From: Corinectria fuckeliana
Taxonomy: Eukaryota > Ascomycota > Sordariomycetes > Hypocreales > Nectriaceae
Direction of reading: 5' to 3'
Assembly (NCBI GenBank): GCA_019137255.1
Contig: WPDH01000067.1
Span: forward strand, 310,001-374,000
Length of the DNA stretch: 64,000 bases
The notes below the pieces were generated by a model, which searched no databases, was not told where the DNA came from, and saw nothing but the letters and a program-made list of their open reading frames with translations. The position numbers and the translations under genes are program-made. Below, one piece after another: positions 22,783 to 33,236 of the stretch (positions are counted from its first letter, which is position 1; each line of letters begins with the position of its first letter).

Positions 22783-23189
22783 CCCAGCTGGGATCGCGGG
22801 AGCGGCAGCGGGAGAAGCTATGGTATCTACTGCTTGACGGAGAAACAAGCAGAGGGCATGGATCACATCCTGCAGCGACACACTATCTCAAACCAAAGTC
22901 TGCTGGACTGCGACGAATGAAGAGTGTTTTGTCGATGTGTGAGGAGGGAGTCATAGAAAAAGAACAAGAAAAAAAAAGTCGAGAAGTCGTTTTCATAGTA
23001 GATGGGGCAGGAAACTTACATAAGCGACACGCACCAGTAGGTACATAGTATGCATTGCGATATAACGATGGCTTATGCATCTATGAAGAACCCTCTCAGG
23101 CATCAAGAAACTGGCGGAGCAAGCTCACTAATAAATTATTTACGTCCTCAGTCCAGCCTCCTCAATTTCAATTTCCGTCCTCCAAAATC
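22783..23189. other. Divergent promoter region, TYR1 and RCC1-like gene
   Basis: About 400 bp between two outward-facing genes. An A-rich tract occurs at about 22960-22978. No further element was recognised. Confidence 0.4.
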
Positions 23190-24281
23190 ATGGAGGTAGT
23201 ATTTGCGCTTGGCTCCAATGGATCCGGCCAGCTCGGCATTGGCCACAAGGAAGACGTCTCGGTTCCCAAACAAGTGCTCTTCGACCCTGATCCACCAAGC
23301 TCGCCCATCGTCAAAATCGCTGCCGGTGGGAACCACACATTGCTCCTGACGAATGCTGGAAAACTTCTCTGGACTGGCGATTCCACACCAGGAGCCTGTG
23401 GTGTGATGTCAGGACCTGATGTGTCTGTCGTCCGCGAGATCAGGCTCACCAGGGATGGGGAAAGTGAAGTTGGGGAGGTTGCACTGATCGCTGCGACCTG
23501 GGAGGCCTCGGTGATCGTCGCCAAAGACGCAGAAGACAGGAATACCAAGGTTTTCAGCTTCGGGATGGGCGGGAAGGGAGAGCTGGGCCTAGGCGAGCTC
23601 ATCGTGCGAACGCCGCGCGCCAGCGAGATCAAAGACTTCCCACCGCCCGGCACAGAGGTTGTAGACCTTGCCGCATGCATGAGCCACGTCGTCGCAGTTC
23701 TTAGCAACGGCGATGTCTACGGCTGGGGCAACGGGACGAAAGGGCAGGTTGGAGACCCAGGGCAGGTCGTTCACTCTCCGCGGAAGATTGAAGGTGTTGA
23801 CTTCGAAGTCACCAGAGCAGTCTGTGGTCGGACATTCACTTGCTTGTTCGGCGAACCTGAGAGCGGGAACGTCAAGGTGCTTGGGTCAGATAAGTGGGGG
23901 ATTCAAGCTCATGTCCCTCGGCCGGCTCCCAGATGGAGGGCCGTCGGGGCCAGCTGGGGAAACGTCTACATCTTAACCCAGGACGGCGACCTACAAAGCT
24001 GGGGTCGAGACGATCACGGGCAGCTCCCCCCGCCGAACCTCCCAAATCTCAGCAAGATTGCCATTGGCAGTGAACACGTCGTTGCTCTTTCAGCTGCCGG
24101 CGATGTCCTCACATGGGGTTGGGGCGAACACGGAAACTGTGGACCCCAGGTCGAGAGCAACGATGTGAAGGGCAGATGGAACGTTATTGCGTCGTCAAAA
24201 TTCATCCCTCCCGGATCTAAAATAGGCGCAGTTGGCGCGGGTTGTGCCACCAGTTGGGTGTTCATTACGGCTGAAGAGTAA
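23190..24281 (+). CDS. RCC1-repeat protein, Ats1-like
   Basis: This is a single exon of 363 aa starting MEVVFALGSNGSGQLGIGHK, which matches the start of yeast Ats1 in layout. I chose this ATG because the repeat begins at once; an upstream in-frame extension to 23055 has no family sequence. RCC1 blades are visible at about residues 4-50 (ALGSNGSGQLGIG), 115-140 (FSFGMGGKGELGLGE), 170-190 (VYGWGNGTKGQVGDP), 265-285 (LQSWGRDDHGQLPPP) and 305-325 (VLTWGWGEHGNCGP). Yeast Ats1 works with Kti11/Dph3 in electron delivery for diphthamide and wobble-uridine modification; transfer of that role is inference. Another RCC1-type adaptor is the alternative. Confidence 0.8.
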   Translation: MEVVFALGSNGSGQLGIGHKEDVSVPKQVLFDPDPPSSPIVKIAAGGNHTLLLTNAGKLLWTGDSTPGACGVMSGPDVSVVREIRLTRDGESEVGEVALIAATWEASVIVAKDAEDRNTKVFSFGMGGKGELGLGELIVRTPRASEIKDFPPPGTEVVDLAACMSHVVAVLSNGDVYGWGNGTKGQVGDPGQVVHSPRKIEGVDFEVTRAVCGRTFTCLFGEPESGNVKVLGSDKWGIQAHVPRPAPRWRAVGASWGNVYILTQDGDLQSWGRDDHGQLPPPNLPNLSKIAIGSEHVVALSAAGDVLTWGWGEHGNCGPQVESNDVKGRWNVIASSKFIPPGSKIGAVGAGCATSWVFITAEE

Positions 24282-24340
24282 GCTGGCACCCACAATGCCA
24301 CCAAAACTTTGCATCGCAGCTCCAGACAGCCTGTGGACCC

Positions 24341-25939
24341 TTAGTCTGGGAAGAGGGCCAGGTTCTTAACATCCGACAGCCTCTGCGTAGGCTCCAGGAA
24401 TTGGGACTCGTCGCCAGTTGGCTCTGGACCCGCGCTTTCAGGCTCCGCCGTCTGCCGATCCTCGACTCGGCTCATGTGCACAGTAGATGGATTCTGAAAA
24501 TGTAAGCTTCTCAACGAGCGCAGAAGAGAGTTGTATAAACTCACCGGGTCCATGCTATGGTCCCACTCCAGTCTCGCATCCTCCTCTGCATCTTCGTCAT
24601 CTCTCACAGGTTCCCAGCCCTCGTCCTCGACGAACAAGCTCTCCGACCTCATAGTAGGAGGTGGAGGAGGCCTTTGCGACGGACGCAGTTCAAACGCTCC
24701 TATGCGTGATGCACTGGCTCTAGCGGCGCTCAGTTGTGGAGTAGGGTTCTGTTGCGGTCTTGAGGCGGGAGGCGGGAGAGACTGGGGCTGTGGTGCTTCG
24801 AAGGGAGCCAGGCTCGTTCTACGAGATGTGGCTTCGAGACGTGGTCCATTGTTCTGTGCAGTGTTCTTACGGCCCTTCTTGGTCTTTTGGCCCGGGTTGC
24901 TACCCCTCTCTCCCACGGTCATGATCAAGAACTCGCACGAGATGGCGTCACTAGAGTAGGAGAGCTGGATAGGACGAGCGGGAACCGAATATCGGGCGGA
25001 GACATCGTTGCCGGTGATGCCAGCATGCTGGACGATAGCACGGAAATCTTTGACCGATATAACAATGTGAAGCTTGTCCTCCACATCAATGTCATCAAAC
25101 TCGTCGACCTCAACGGCGATGGAAGTTTGGAGGGGCTTTTTCAGGACCGCTGAGATGGGCATATTAGTTATAGTGTGGCTACCTTGGACAACGTGGTGGA
25201 GACGACGTACTATCCGAACTCACAGTCTTCTCACTGAAGCAAGTGAAGTTGACATGGTCGCCGTCGGTGTTGATATCAAGGAACTCAATTCCAGGGCCGA
25301 AATGATCCATCAACTGTCGCAGTGTCCGTGATGCAATCCTCCAATGGTGTGGGCTGTCTTGCCTGTTGAACTTGGCGTGGACTGGAACTGCAACCTCGAA
25401 GGGAAGACGATGCGTAGAGGTTAGCCCGTTGCGGAAGATGAGGCGGGCGATGAGGCGGCTCTGGATTCCCTCGCCATCCTCGATAGCGACGTCGCAACGC
25501 TCAATGAGCGTCTGCTTCTCGATGTCTCTCTGGCTGTCCGGCGCGGTGCGGCTCCGAAACAGGGAAATCAATGCCTGGAAACATGTCAGAGACGGCAGCG
25601 AACACTTGACTTCTCGCGGAAGGGACGTACTCGGATGTATAGAGTGCAGTAGAAACGATCGCGAAACTGGCCGCTACCTTGGAAGTGGTAGCGCAGGAAG
25701 AATTTGCTCGTGGCAAGCCTGACGCTGGCGTAGGCAGACTTGGACGTGTTGAGAGTGGTAAGAACAAACTTGGCAACCTGTCAGCTTAGTGTTCCGGGGA
25801 GTGTAGGGTCTAGCGTGGAACGAACGGAGTCCCTTCGTGCCTCGAGGGAGACGTCGTCGCTGAACTTGCTTAGGCAGATGAGGGCGTCGCGAAAAGCCGA
25901 GACGCCTTCCTCGTTGAGAGAAAAGTTGAGAAGCGCCAT
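24341..25939 (-). CDS. rad9: Rad9, subunit of the 9-1-1 DNA damage checkpoint clamp
   Basis: Exons 25939-25826, 25777-25631, 25574-25211, 25149-24545 and 24493-24341 join in frame to 460 aa. The start MALLNFSLNEEGVSAFRDAL and the following LICLSKFSDDVSLEARRD, KSAYASVRLATSKFF and FRDRFYCTLYIRAL are typical Rad9. The PCNA-like second half includes KPLQTSIAVEVDEFDDIDVE and KLHIVISVKDFRAIVQHAG. The tail is Pro/Ser-rich, then acidic (VRDDEDAEEDARLEWD), where Rad9 is normally phosphorylated and binds the TopBP1 orthologue. The last intron (24494-24544) is 51 nt, in frame and without a stop, but has GTGAGT and TTTTCAG ends, so I treat it as an intron; reading through would add 17 residues. Confidence 0.88.
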
Positions 25940-26364
25940 GATCCCGCATCAGGTGGCACTCGCAGTGATGCGTGAACGGGTATCGAGACAATTGATAGCC
26001 CGGGTTTTGGCGAGCATCTCGTCTGTAAAACGCGCCGATGATGTCGACGGTCATCCGTCGCGAGTGGAACTTGTACTTGGGTTTACGACAGCGACGAGTA
26101 ATACCTGTTCAGGTACCTTAGGTGAACCGGTACGTGCATGGAACTGGTTACGTGCATCTACCCTGAACCAGCACCGTTTAGAATGGAATTAGAGCGAAAG
26201 CTTGGTTTTGCGTGTTCATCATAATTTAGGGTGCGTTAATTAACTCTTGGTATCATGAGGTATCCATTGGCACTCGTCGTATGCCATCCTTGTTGCTCCA
26301 TCGCCTGCCAAACTCCTCTGTGCCGAGCGACACACATGCAGTTGTTCAATGAAGTCCGTGCATC
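25940..26364. other. Intergenic region upstream of rad9
   Basis: About 425 bp between the rad9 start and the stop codon of the candidate micro-gene. It contains no convincing ORF and presumably holds the rad9 promoter. The part 26100-26240 is AT-richer than its surroundings. Confidence 0.4.
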
Positions 26365-26493
26365 TCAATGGCGGAAACAGCTGAATTTCCCGAAGGTCAT
26401 GCGCCACGGTCCGCGTCTCACGCCGTGACGGTCCGCGTGAACACTGGTGCCGAAGTGTCTGCCGCCGACGCCCTTTGACCAGAAGAAACCCAT
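26365..26493 (-). CDS. Candidate 42-residue basic micro-protein with spliced 5' leader
   Basis: The ORF encodes 42 residues starting MGFFWSKGVGGRHFGTSVHA, rich in Arg, His and Gly, with no signal peptide or membrane segment. Upstream in the leader is a textbook intron at 26624-26562 (donor GTAAGT, branch-like GCTAAC, acceptor CCCTCTCCAG, 63 nt), and farther up a TATAAA at 26716-26711. The ATG context (CAGCATCATGG) is good. A spliced, promoter-bearing transcript unit is therefore likely; this short ORF is its best coding candidate. I do not recognise a family. A longer frame starting at 26679 would use a non-spliced leader and is less likely. Confidence 0.45.
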   Translation of the reverse strand: MGFFWSKGVGGRHFGTSVHADRHGVRRGPWRMTFGKFSCFRH

Positions 26494-26561
26494 GATGCTG
26501 GTGGTTTGGTGGTGCGGTAGGTGTTGAGAGGCTGGCTCGTGGGGGTAGATACGATTATGTT

Positions 26562-26624
26562 CTGGAGAGGGTCCAGTTAGCGCCACGATCGCATCCCGCC
26601 TGAAGAGGGTAGGAGTCGACTTAC
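26562..26624 (-). other. Probable 5'UTR intron of the micro-gene
   Basis: It has a GTAAGT donor, a GCTAAC branch-point-like sequence near the 3' end and a pyrimidine-rich CTCCAG acceptor, at a typical length for this genome (63 nt). No coding frame needs it, so it is best read as a leader intron. Confidence 0.5.
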
Positions 26625-26710
26625 TCTGCGTGTAGGAAATCGATGGGACGTCGTTGAAGAAAGGTTGGATAAGGGGCAATTAAGGTAGAGGCGAAGGTCA
26701 ACGATCGCTC

Positions 26711-26716
26711 TTTATA
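26711..26716 (-). promoter_or_regulatory. TATA-box-like element upstream of the micro-gene
   Basis: Reads CCCTATAAAGAGC on the minus strand, about 90 bp upstream of the 5'UTR intron donor. Position and sequence fit a core promoter, but it is a motif match only. Confidence 0.35.
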
Positions 26717-27471
26717 GGGTTGGGACTGTTCCTTGATGGGTGCAACCTTGGCAGGGACGCGACGATCGTAGAGGCTTTGTTTGCCGCCATGACGTAGGTA
26801 AAGTGGCGGTGCAAGGATGCATGTCACTGGCGATGCTTGTTTTTGGCTGGGTTCTCGTTTCACCCTCACTGCCAAGCAACTCAGGCCATCTTCGGCAAGA
26901 ATACGGGGAGCGAAGAGCCACACAACGCGTGTCTATGAAATCACACGCAGACAGGGGTCGCTGTTCACACATCAGTGCATGTCTATAACAGGGAACTCAC
27001 CTCATGCTACAGGGAGCACCAATAGTCTGAACACCAAAGTCGTGGCTACGCAGGCCCTGGCCAGCAGTCATGATGTGCGGCTCTCCGTGTGCGCACCTCT
27101 GCGTGTTCAGCAGCTCTGTTGAGCTGGGAGTAGGAAGAAACCTGCACCGAGGCGTTGTTGCTTAAACAATTGCATGCGTACCTCTCCATCGCTATTTTGT
27201 TCGGCCTCGCGTTCTGTGAATGCGGCCTGTACTACCCATCCCGTGCATCGCTGGAACTGGCAAACGGACACGCTTGAACGCCTGGACACCATGATATCGA
27301 TCAGAAACTCTCCAGAGAATGGAATGCTATATCATGCCATCCCCATCTCGAAGTATCGATCCTTTCCTTCTTCTCATCACAACCCCAGCCAGCACAACTC
27401 AACTCTACGGCATCCCTCACACTCACACTCGAACCACAAGACTGTAACCCAGGACTTCAGCGTCAACCAAA
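26717..27471. other. Divergent intergenic region, about 750 bp
   Basis: Short ORFs on both strands lack family features. The right end is a C/A-rich leader (CTCACACTCACACTCG) running to the ATG at 27472, typical of a fungal 5'UTR. Confidence 0.4.
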
Positions 27472-28503
27472 ATGAGTGATCAGAAGCCCCGCCGTTCTAG
27501 TCGAGCCACTTTGGGAATTCCCGATCCTTTCATGGTGAGCAACTATGTGACGGATTTCGGCCCAAAGCGGAACCGCAAAGCTGCCGCTGCCGCTGCCGCT
27601 GGCGACGAAGCTCCTGGCACCAGTACTAATGATAAACCCACAGGCATCAACACCAGCGATGACACTGACGAAAAGAGACAGAATAGTTCCCGTCCTGCGG
27701 GAAAGAAGCCCGCCCATTCTCAGCTGAACGGCCAGGTTCGAGTGCGCCCGCCAAAACGCCCCCCGCCAGACTTTCAGCCAGTCTGTCGAATCTGCGATGC
27801 CAGATTCGCTGACCCGAGACAACTCAAGTATTCCCGCTGGCTTTTCTGGCGTATCTGCATGAATTGCTACGGTAAGTACGGGAAATTTCGGCGTGAAGGA
27901 TGGCCCGCGGGTTACCAGTGGGTGAAAAAGGTGATGGAACGAGGACTTGAGATGAAAGAGAAGAAGAGAATGGCTATGCTGGTCAACGCTGCCGGCGGCG
28001 ACGATGAAGATGGACACGGCAGTTTCTCCGAACTCGACGACGAGGACTTTTTGGGAGATCTTCCGTACCAGTCACCTACAAGAGTCCTAGACGACGGCCA
28101 ACAAGAGTCCATGTTGCCTCCCACAGTCAAGCCAGCCCGGGCAATGAGAACCCCGACTTGGGTGAACGGCAAAACCTACGACGAGTACGTGCAGGGCCTG
28201 TTGTACAACCCCAACCGAGAACGCGAGGAGGCTCTCAAGAAGCATCGAGAGATGGTCGCTGAATATCTCAAGAACCCAAACGTGACCCCTGGTGAGGATG
28301 ACGGCAGGGCAGTCGGAGACGAAGAATTTGACTTTGATGCGCTCACCAATGGTGCAGAAGCTGATGCAGGGCGGATGCTTTTCGATGACTTCACGAAGAT
28401 GGACGAAGCCCGAGAAAAGGCAGATGCCCTTTTCGCCGAGCTTGTGGACGTCGACGATCGTGTCACTAATGATGAGCTCTATGGGTCGAGCTCAAGCTCT
28501 TGA
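27472..28503 (+). CDS. Unknown protein with CxxC...CxxC zinc-ribbon-like core, 343 aa
   Basis: This is a single exon. I do not recognise the family. The N-terminal about 100 residues are basic and low in complexity (a seven-Ala run at residues 37-43; RVRPPKRPPPD). Cysteines at 105, 108, 129 and 132 (VCRICDARF and ICMNCYGKY) make a CxxC-x20-CxxC pattern fit for one zinc ion. A tryptophan-rich helix follows (REGWPAGYQWVKKVMERG). The C-terminal half is strongly acidic (DDEDGHGSFSELDDEDFLGD; EEFDFDALTNGAEAD) and ends in a Ser run. The basic start, metal site and acidic tail suggest a nuclear or chromatin-linked protein, which is inference only. The start context (ACCAAAATGAG) is good. Confidence 0.7.
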   Translation: MSDQKPRRSSRATLGIPDPFMVSNYVTDFGPKRNRKAAAAAAAGDEAPGTSTNDKPTGINTSDDTDEKRQNSSRPAGKKPAHSQLNGQVRVRPPKRPPPDFQPVCRICDARFADPRQLKYSRWLFWRICMNCYGKYGKFRREGWPAGYQWVKKVMERGLEMKEKKRMAMLVNAAGGDDEDGHGSFSELDDEDFLGDLPYQSPTRVLDDGQQESMLPPTVKPARAMRTPTWVNGKTYDEYVQGLLYNPNREREEALKKHREMVAEYLKNPNVTPGEDDGRAVGDEEFDFDALTNGAEADAGRMLFDDFTKMDEAREKADALFAELVDVDDRVTNDELYGSSSSS

Positions 28504-28867
28504 GTACACGGCCTAGATATAGGTTGGGACATGGACAGTAGACAAAGGTAGGCAGATAGTGGGTATTGGATAGATTGCTCACATCAGGAACAAAGCGCTT
28601 GGATTGGATGCGAAGAGCTGCTTTCTGGTAATGCAAGGGTTGGGGAAATTGATTGTTTTGCTATCATCTTGGCCGAAAATATAGTGATGCTCGCTTTTTG
28701 AGCACCATTCCCTAATGTATTGTGCTCTTTGTGTCCGACTCAAGACTTTCGACGGTTGACAAGCTTCAAAGATGCTTGGGCAAGGTAGACATAAAAATTG
28801 CATAAAGGCCTAAACTGAACCCTGATCTTAACCCGTGTACTCATAAGAATCATCATCATCATCGTCA
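28504..28867. other. Convergent 3' intergenic region
   Basis: 364 bp between two convergent genes. It ends in an ATC/CAT microsatellite (about 28849-28871) that runs up to and over the stop codon of the chitinase gene. AT-rich; nothing else recognised. Confidence 0.45.
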
Positions 28868-28871
28868 TCAA
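28849..28871. repeat. Trinucleotide microsatellite (ATC)n at the chitinase 3' end
   Basis: A short run of ATC/TCA units (AATCATCATCATCATCGTCA) overlaps the last codons and 3' flank of the GH18 gene. Repeat length may vary between strains. Confidence 0.6.
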
Positions 28872-30134
28872 CAACACGAGAGCTCACTCCAGCCAGAGGC
28901 GACCAAGCTCTCGCCCCCAGTCCTATCACCGGCGCCATGCCAGTAGAACAGACCCCCGAGCCCCATGGACTTGGCATATCTGGCCTTCATGCGGACCGTG
29001 CTGGGGACATCAAAGGAAACAAAGCCCTTGTCACCCTCGCCGTCCACAAAGCAAGCCGTGGCGACGTGCTCCTGGACGCGGGCCTCGCAGACCCACTGCT
29101 CCGGCAGGTCGCAGTACTCCATCTCGCCCGAGCCCTCGAACGGATGGCCCGGCCCGCGCGCGCGGCCAAAGTACCGCGCGTACGCCGGCACGCCCAGCAC
29201 GATCTGGCGGCCGGGGAAGCCCCGGGCCAGCAGGTAGTCGACGCCACCGTGGGCGGAGGCGCGGAGGGCCGGGTACACCTCGTCGAGGTTCGGGCTTGGC
29301 GGCAGCAGCTGCGCGTGGTGGCCCGACACGTCGCCCCAGCCGCCGGCGAAGTCGTAGGCCATGAGGTTGAGGAAGTCGAGCGCGTCGGCGACAGCGGCCA
29401 GGTCGAGGTGCTTGAGGCAGTACTCGCCGACGGGGAGCGCGCTGGTCAGCAGGAACCACGGCGCCGGGAGGGCCCGGCGGATGTCCTGGAGGAGCCGGAG
29501 GTAGTTGCGGCCCGCCGCGGCATCCTGCGGGTGCTCCCAGTCAACTGGCTCGGTTGTTAGCTGGGGGATCGCTTGACCATTCTCAGGGGGGACACGGCTC
29601 ACTGTCCACGCCGTCCAGCTGGTGCTTCTCGCAGAACTCCCTCGCCGCGAGCGCAAACGTCCACCGCGCAGAATCGCTCTCGGCAAGCTTGGGAAACTCC
29701 TTGCTGCTGGAGCCACCGCCGACGGACACAATGGTCTTGATGTGGGGGTTCTCGCGCTTCAGCTTGGCCACGGCTGCGAGGCAGCCCTTGACGCCGTCGA
29801 CCTCCTTGTCGTTGTCGGCCCACTCGTCGAGCGCCTTGCAATAGCACCAGCACCGTCAGCGATCGATCTAAGCAAAGGAAGATGATTTATTTCCGACGAG
29901 GGGGGCCGCTGCGAACCTTGAGGGTGCCATCCTCGTTGACGCTAGCACGAGTTAGCCCAAGATCCCCGATTCCCCGATTCTGGGGTAAATAGCTAGGCGC
30001 GGCGCTATTCCGGAAACTCACCCGACAAAGGCGTAGAAGACGTGCGTGATGGACGCAACGTCGAGACAGGACGGCGGCTTGTCCTTGTAGACGCGCCACG
30101 ACGGGTAGTAGACGGCGTTGATATATTGAGACAT
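28868..30134 (-). CDS. GH18 chitinase, no signal peptide, four exons, 348 aa
   Basis: Exons 30134-30022, 29941-29917, 29834-29603 and 29544-28868 join in frame. The start MSQYINAVYYPSWRVYK goes straight into the first barrel strand, so there is no secretion signal. SVGG lies at residues 83-86 and the catalytic DGVDIDWE at 120-127, with Glu127 the acid/base. The third intron falls inside this motif, after GVD, so unspliced reading frames hide the active site. Then LMAYDFAGGWGDVSGHHAQ and FYWHGAGDR, both usual GH18 blocks. Exon 2 is only 25 nt. It hydrolyses chitin or chitooligomers, probably inside the cell or after non-classical release; a role in wall remodelling is inference. A (TGA)n tract lies in the leader. 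Confidence 0.88.
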
Positions 30135-30180
30135 TGTTTTAATTCACGCAAGAACTGCCAAGACGAAGAGAGGAGCCTGG

Positions 30181-30201
30181 TGATGATGATGATGATGATG
30201 A
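30181..30201. repeat. (TGA)7 microsatellite in the chitinase leader
   Basis: Seven TGA units on the plus strand, 47 bp upstream of the GH18 start codon (the gene is on the minus strand). Simple repeat only. Confidence 0.7.
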
Positions 30202-32759
30202 CGAGGACAAGGGTGTAACAAGGCATCGATACGAGGTCCCACGGGGGCTTATATGGCCATCTCACCGAGATTACCCCACAGGGCGCAGCAAGCACACCGT
30301 GGTGAGGCAAGAGGTGAACCCTTCCAGTACCAGCCGCCGAATGATTTTAGAATGTCGATCTTGGCTTTTGCGCTTGGAAGCTTGAGAGGTCTGGAAGACC
30401 TAGACTAAGGATGCATATAGATTGCCAGGCCGCTGCCTCAACACGCTTGAGCCAACTCTAGGAAACGTTGAGAATACTCCATTGTTGTCGACGCTACATG
30501 CCTCAATACTTCTCTAAAGTGCACCGAGAGGTTGATGGATGGTGCCAGTAGCCACGGAGCTTTTTCATCGCAACCGTAGGTTCTCCTCGTGTAACCGTGC
30601 CCCTCATTCTCAGCGCATCTCGGAGGTAGGACAAGCCCGGCGGTTTGACAGCCATCTGGATCTCGAGACAGCTGGACATGCACGCTGTAGCCGTACTCGT
30701 GACCAAGCTTCGCAAATTCGTGTCTGCGAAACGTCAGAGTCGACGGTTTTGTATTGGGCCGACGACGACGTAGTCTACCTATGCAAGGGGTGTTCTTTTT
30801 AGGGGGAGCTGGACAAGCCTGCAGGCCTGCAGGTATGCACTTGACGGCCCAGTTGCGGAGAGTATTGCTCGCGCGGCGGCTCTTTTATAGAAGAGTGACT
30901 GTCTTTTTTCACAGGTCATGATGGTGATTGCGGAATGGAGATAGATACGTCAAATACCAGCAATGCAAATGGTCAGAGCATCTCAAATAATTACTGCAAC
31001 GGTGGATGTTAGCGGGCATACAGTAGGCAGACGACGCAAATAAAGGTTCAGTAATCTAATGAAGAAGGGATTTGCGGCGACGCGACGCACCAAACTGTCA
31101 GGTCTCTCGTCATGTGAATTGCTGTAGAATATATAGCATCTAAAATCTGCCCTGTTCTCTCAACTTTAGTCTAAGTTGAATCCACCCAAGTGAGTAAGCG
31201 AATGCGCATATCGGTAGACAACAAAGCAAGCTCGACAGTTGCAAGTGAAGGTCCACCAACGATGCGAGGTCCGGATCCTGAGGTTGCTGGACGATGTAGA
31301 GCTGATGCCAAGTGTTGCTGATTGAGGCATTGGCCCTATGAAGGGGTCATATGGTGGAATGTTGAGACACCTTTGTGTAACTGGCCAAGGACTTGCCACC
31401 ACTTCTTCCCGCGAAGCTCAATCTGAACGCCCCCCTTTCCTCACCGGTCCAAAGCCCACGAGCGATAGGCTGCTAGGGAGGTTCCCAGTCAGGCTGAGAC
31501 ATAACCTGTCTCCTTGCGCAAGATCCTCGAGTCTGATGTAAACTACGAGGTAACCAACTCATCGTCCGGGCGTATCCTTCAGCGCCGACTTTAACGGGGT
31601 GTTATGCTAGTGACGCCCGCCTCCAAACAATCACGGCCTCGGAGTCGAGCAGATACGGGAAGAAGGGTTTGGTCGATGCCGTCTCCCGACAAGCTGTTTC
31701 GCGTTGGTTCATCCTTCGGCGGCTGTAGCCAGTCGTCGCCCCCGAAACGCGAAAGCATCTGATTGCCAGGCCTCGAGTCCAACGCCATGATGGGCCTCCC
31801 GGGGTGTGTAACCAGCACCGGCCTTTCTCTCGCCCCGAGTCCTTCTTGATGGCTCCGGCGTACAGAAAAGCCGAGTTGACCCCGGCCCCGGGTTACCACA
31901 TCATCTGGCCCAGGACTCGGAGCGGTGCGTGTGCGTCCACACACTGCCCTAGGTGAGATGCGGCGGATCTAGCCATCCACGCGACTCGACTGCTGTGTTA
32001 CCCCCCCACGGGACGGTAGCTTTCATCTCTTGTGGCCCGGGAACCACATGGCTGTAACTTGCCTCTATCCCCCCCCCCCTGCATCACGGCTGCTGGCATA
32101 ATTATTGCTTCCTGCCAAGAGGAAACCATCCCCATGGGGCCATAAAGTTGAGCTCGGGGAATGCTATCCGGACGTCCTCATTGGCTGCCTTGTCGCTTGG
32201 AGTTTTCTCTGTACACGTAGTTGGGGTGTAAACTCGCAGATCGAACAACACTCATCATTCGACGGTTCTCCTTTCCCTCAAAAAGACGGGCGCTTGAGTC
32301 AGCGTCGGCTCTCAGACCTCCTGCTGCAGGACTCGAGCAAACCAGAACAGCCCCAATCAAACAGGCTGGTCACCCACCCGATTCCGGGAACCTGGCTTGT
32401 TTGCACAACACCAGCCTGTGCGCCGATGAGATCGACATAGCCTTGTTATAACGAGTACCGTCTAGCCATGGCTGCGGCCGTTGGACGGCTATAGGCCACG
32501 AGATCCGTCTTCAGAGTTGTTCACGCGTGCTCGGTCTCCTGTGGCTTAGCCGATGCCTCGATATTTATTCTCTTGCCTTCCGAGGCAAGGGTTGCAACTG
32601 TCCTTCACTTTGGTGATGACAAGAAGTGCCCACGGTGGGAGCAGAGCGTGACGTCCAAGTCAAGTTGATCTCGTTCTTAGTCGATGGGGGTGATGGTTTC
32701 CCGTTACCGAGTCCACGAGGCCGGAAGTGCGTTTCCCGGTACTCGGGACGCAGTGAAGG

Positions 32760-33236
32760 AAGTTTGCGTATCGTTGCAGAGGCGTGTGTGTTTGCATCGA
32801 AGACTGACACCATTAGCAACGCCATCAAACCCCAGCCCGCCTCACATAGCCCTCGTGCTACCAACATCCCGCCTGTTCCCGCCAGGACGTTCTCAAACGT
32901 CTCCGGCACAAGCCTTGGATTTCGCACGCCGTAGAACAGCAGAACGCTCTCTCCCCGTCCATTCCAGCCCTCGCCTCCGGCCCCAGGCTTCGTGTCACAC
33001 CAAACGACCCAGCGCGAACACGGCATGCACGCGCCCCAGCATCTGCCATGACGCCGCGTTGGACAGAAGACCGAAAATACCAGGAATAGCCCTGTAGCAC
33101 GACAGGCAGGAGGGAAAGAAAACAAAAGCAAGCCCCATGTGCCCGGCTGTAAGCCTGGTGGTGCAGATATCCGGGTGCGTGGGGCAGATGCGCACAAAGA
33201 AAGGGCTTGTTTGCTCCTACAGTGTGCAAAACACAT
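32760..33236 (-). pseudogene. Possible broken small membrane-protein gene
   Basis: Two overlapping minus-strand frames read like parts of one hydrophobic protein. One (about 33195-32995) gives GHMGLAFVFFPSC, AIPGIFGLLSNAAS and MLGRVHAVFALGR. The other (about 32990-32790) gives LLFYGVRNPRLVPETFEN and GTGGMLVARGLCEAGWGLMA. I found no GT-AG intron with matching phase to join them, so a frameshift is likely. No family can be named with confidence. It could also be chance hydrophobic ORFs. Confidence 0.3.

Noticed and set aside
28937..29560. Long plus-strand ORF (207 codons) opposite the chitinase
   Set aside because: It is the antisense shadow of GC-rich GH18 codons; the minus-strand frame carries all family motifs.
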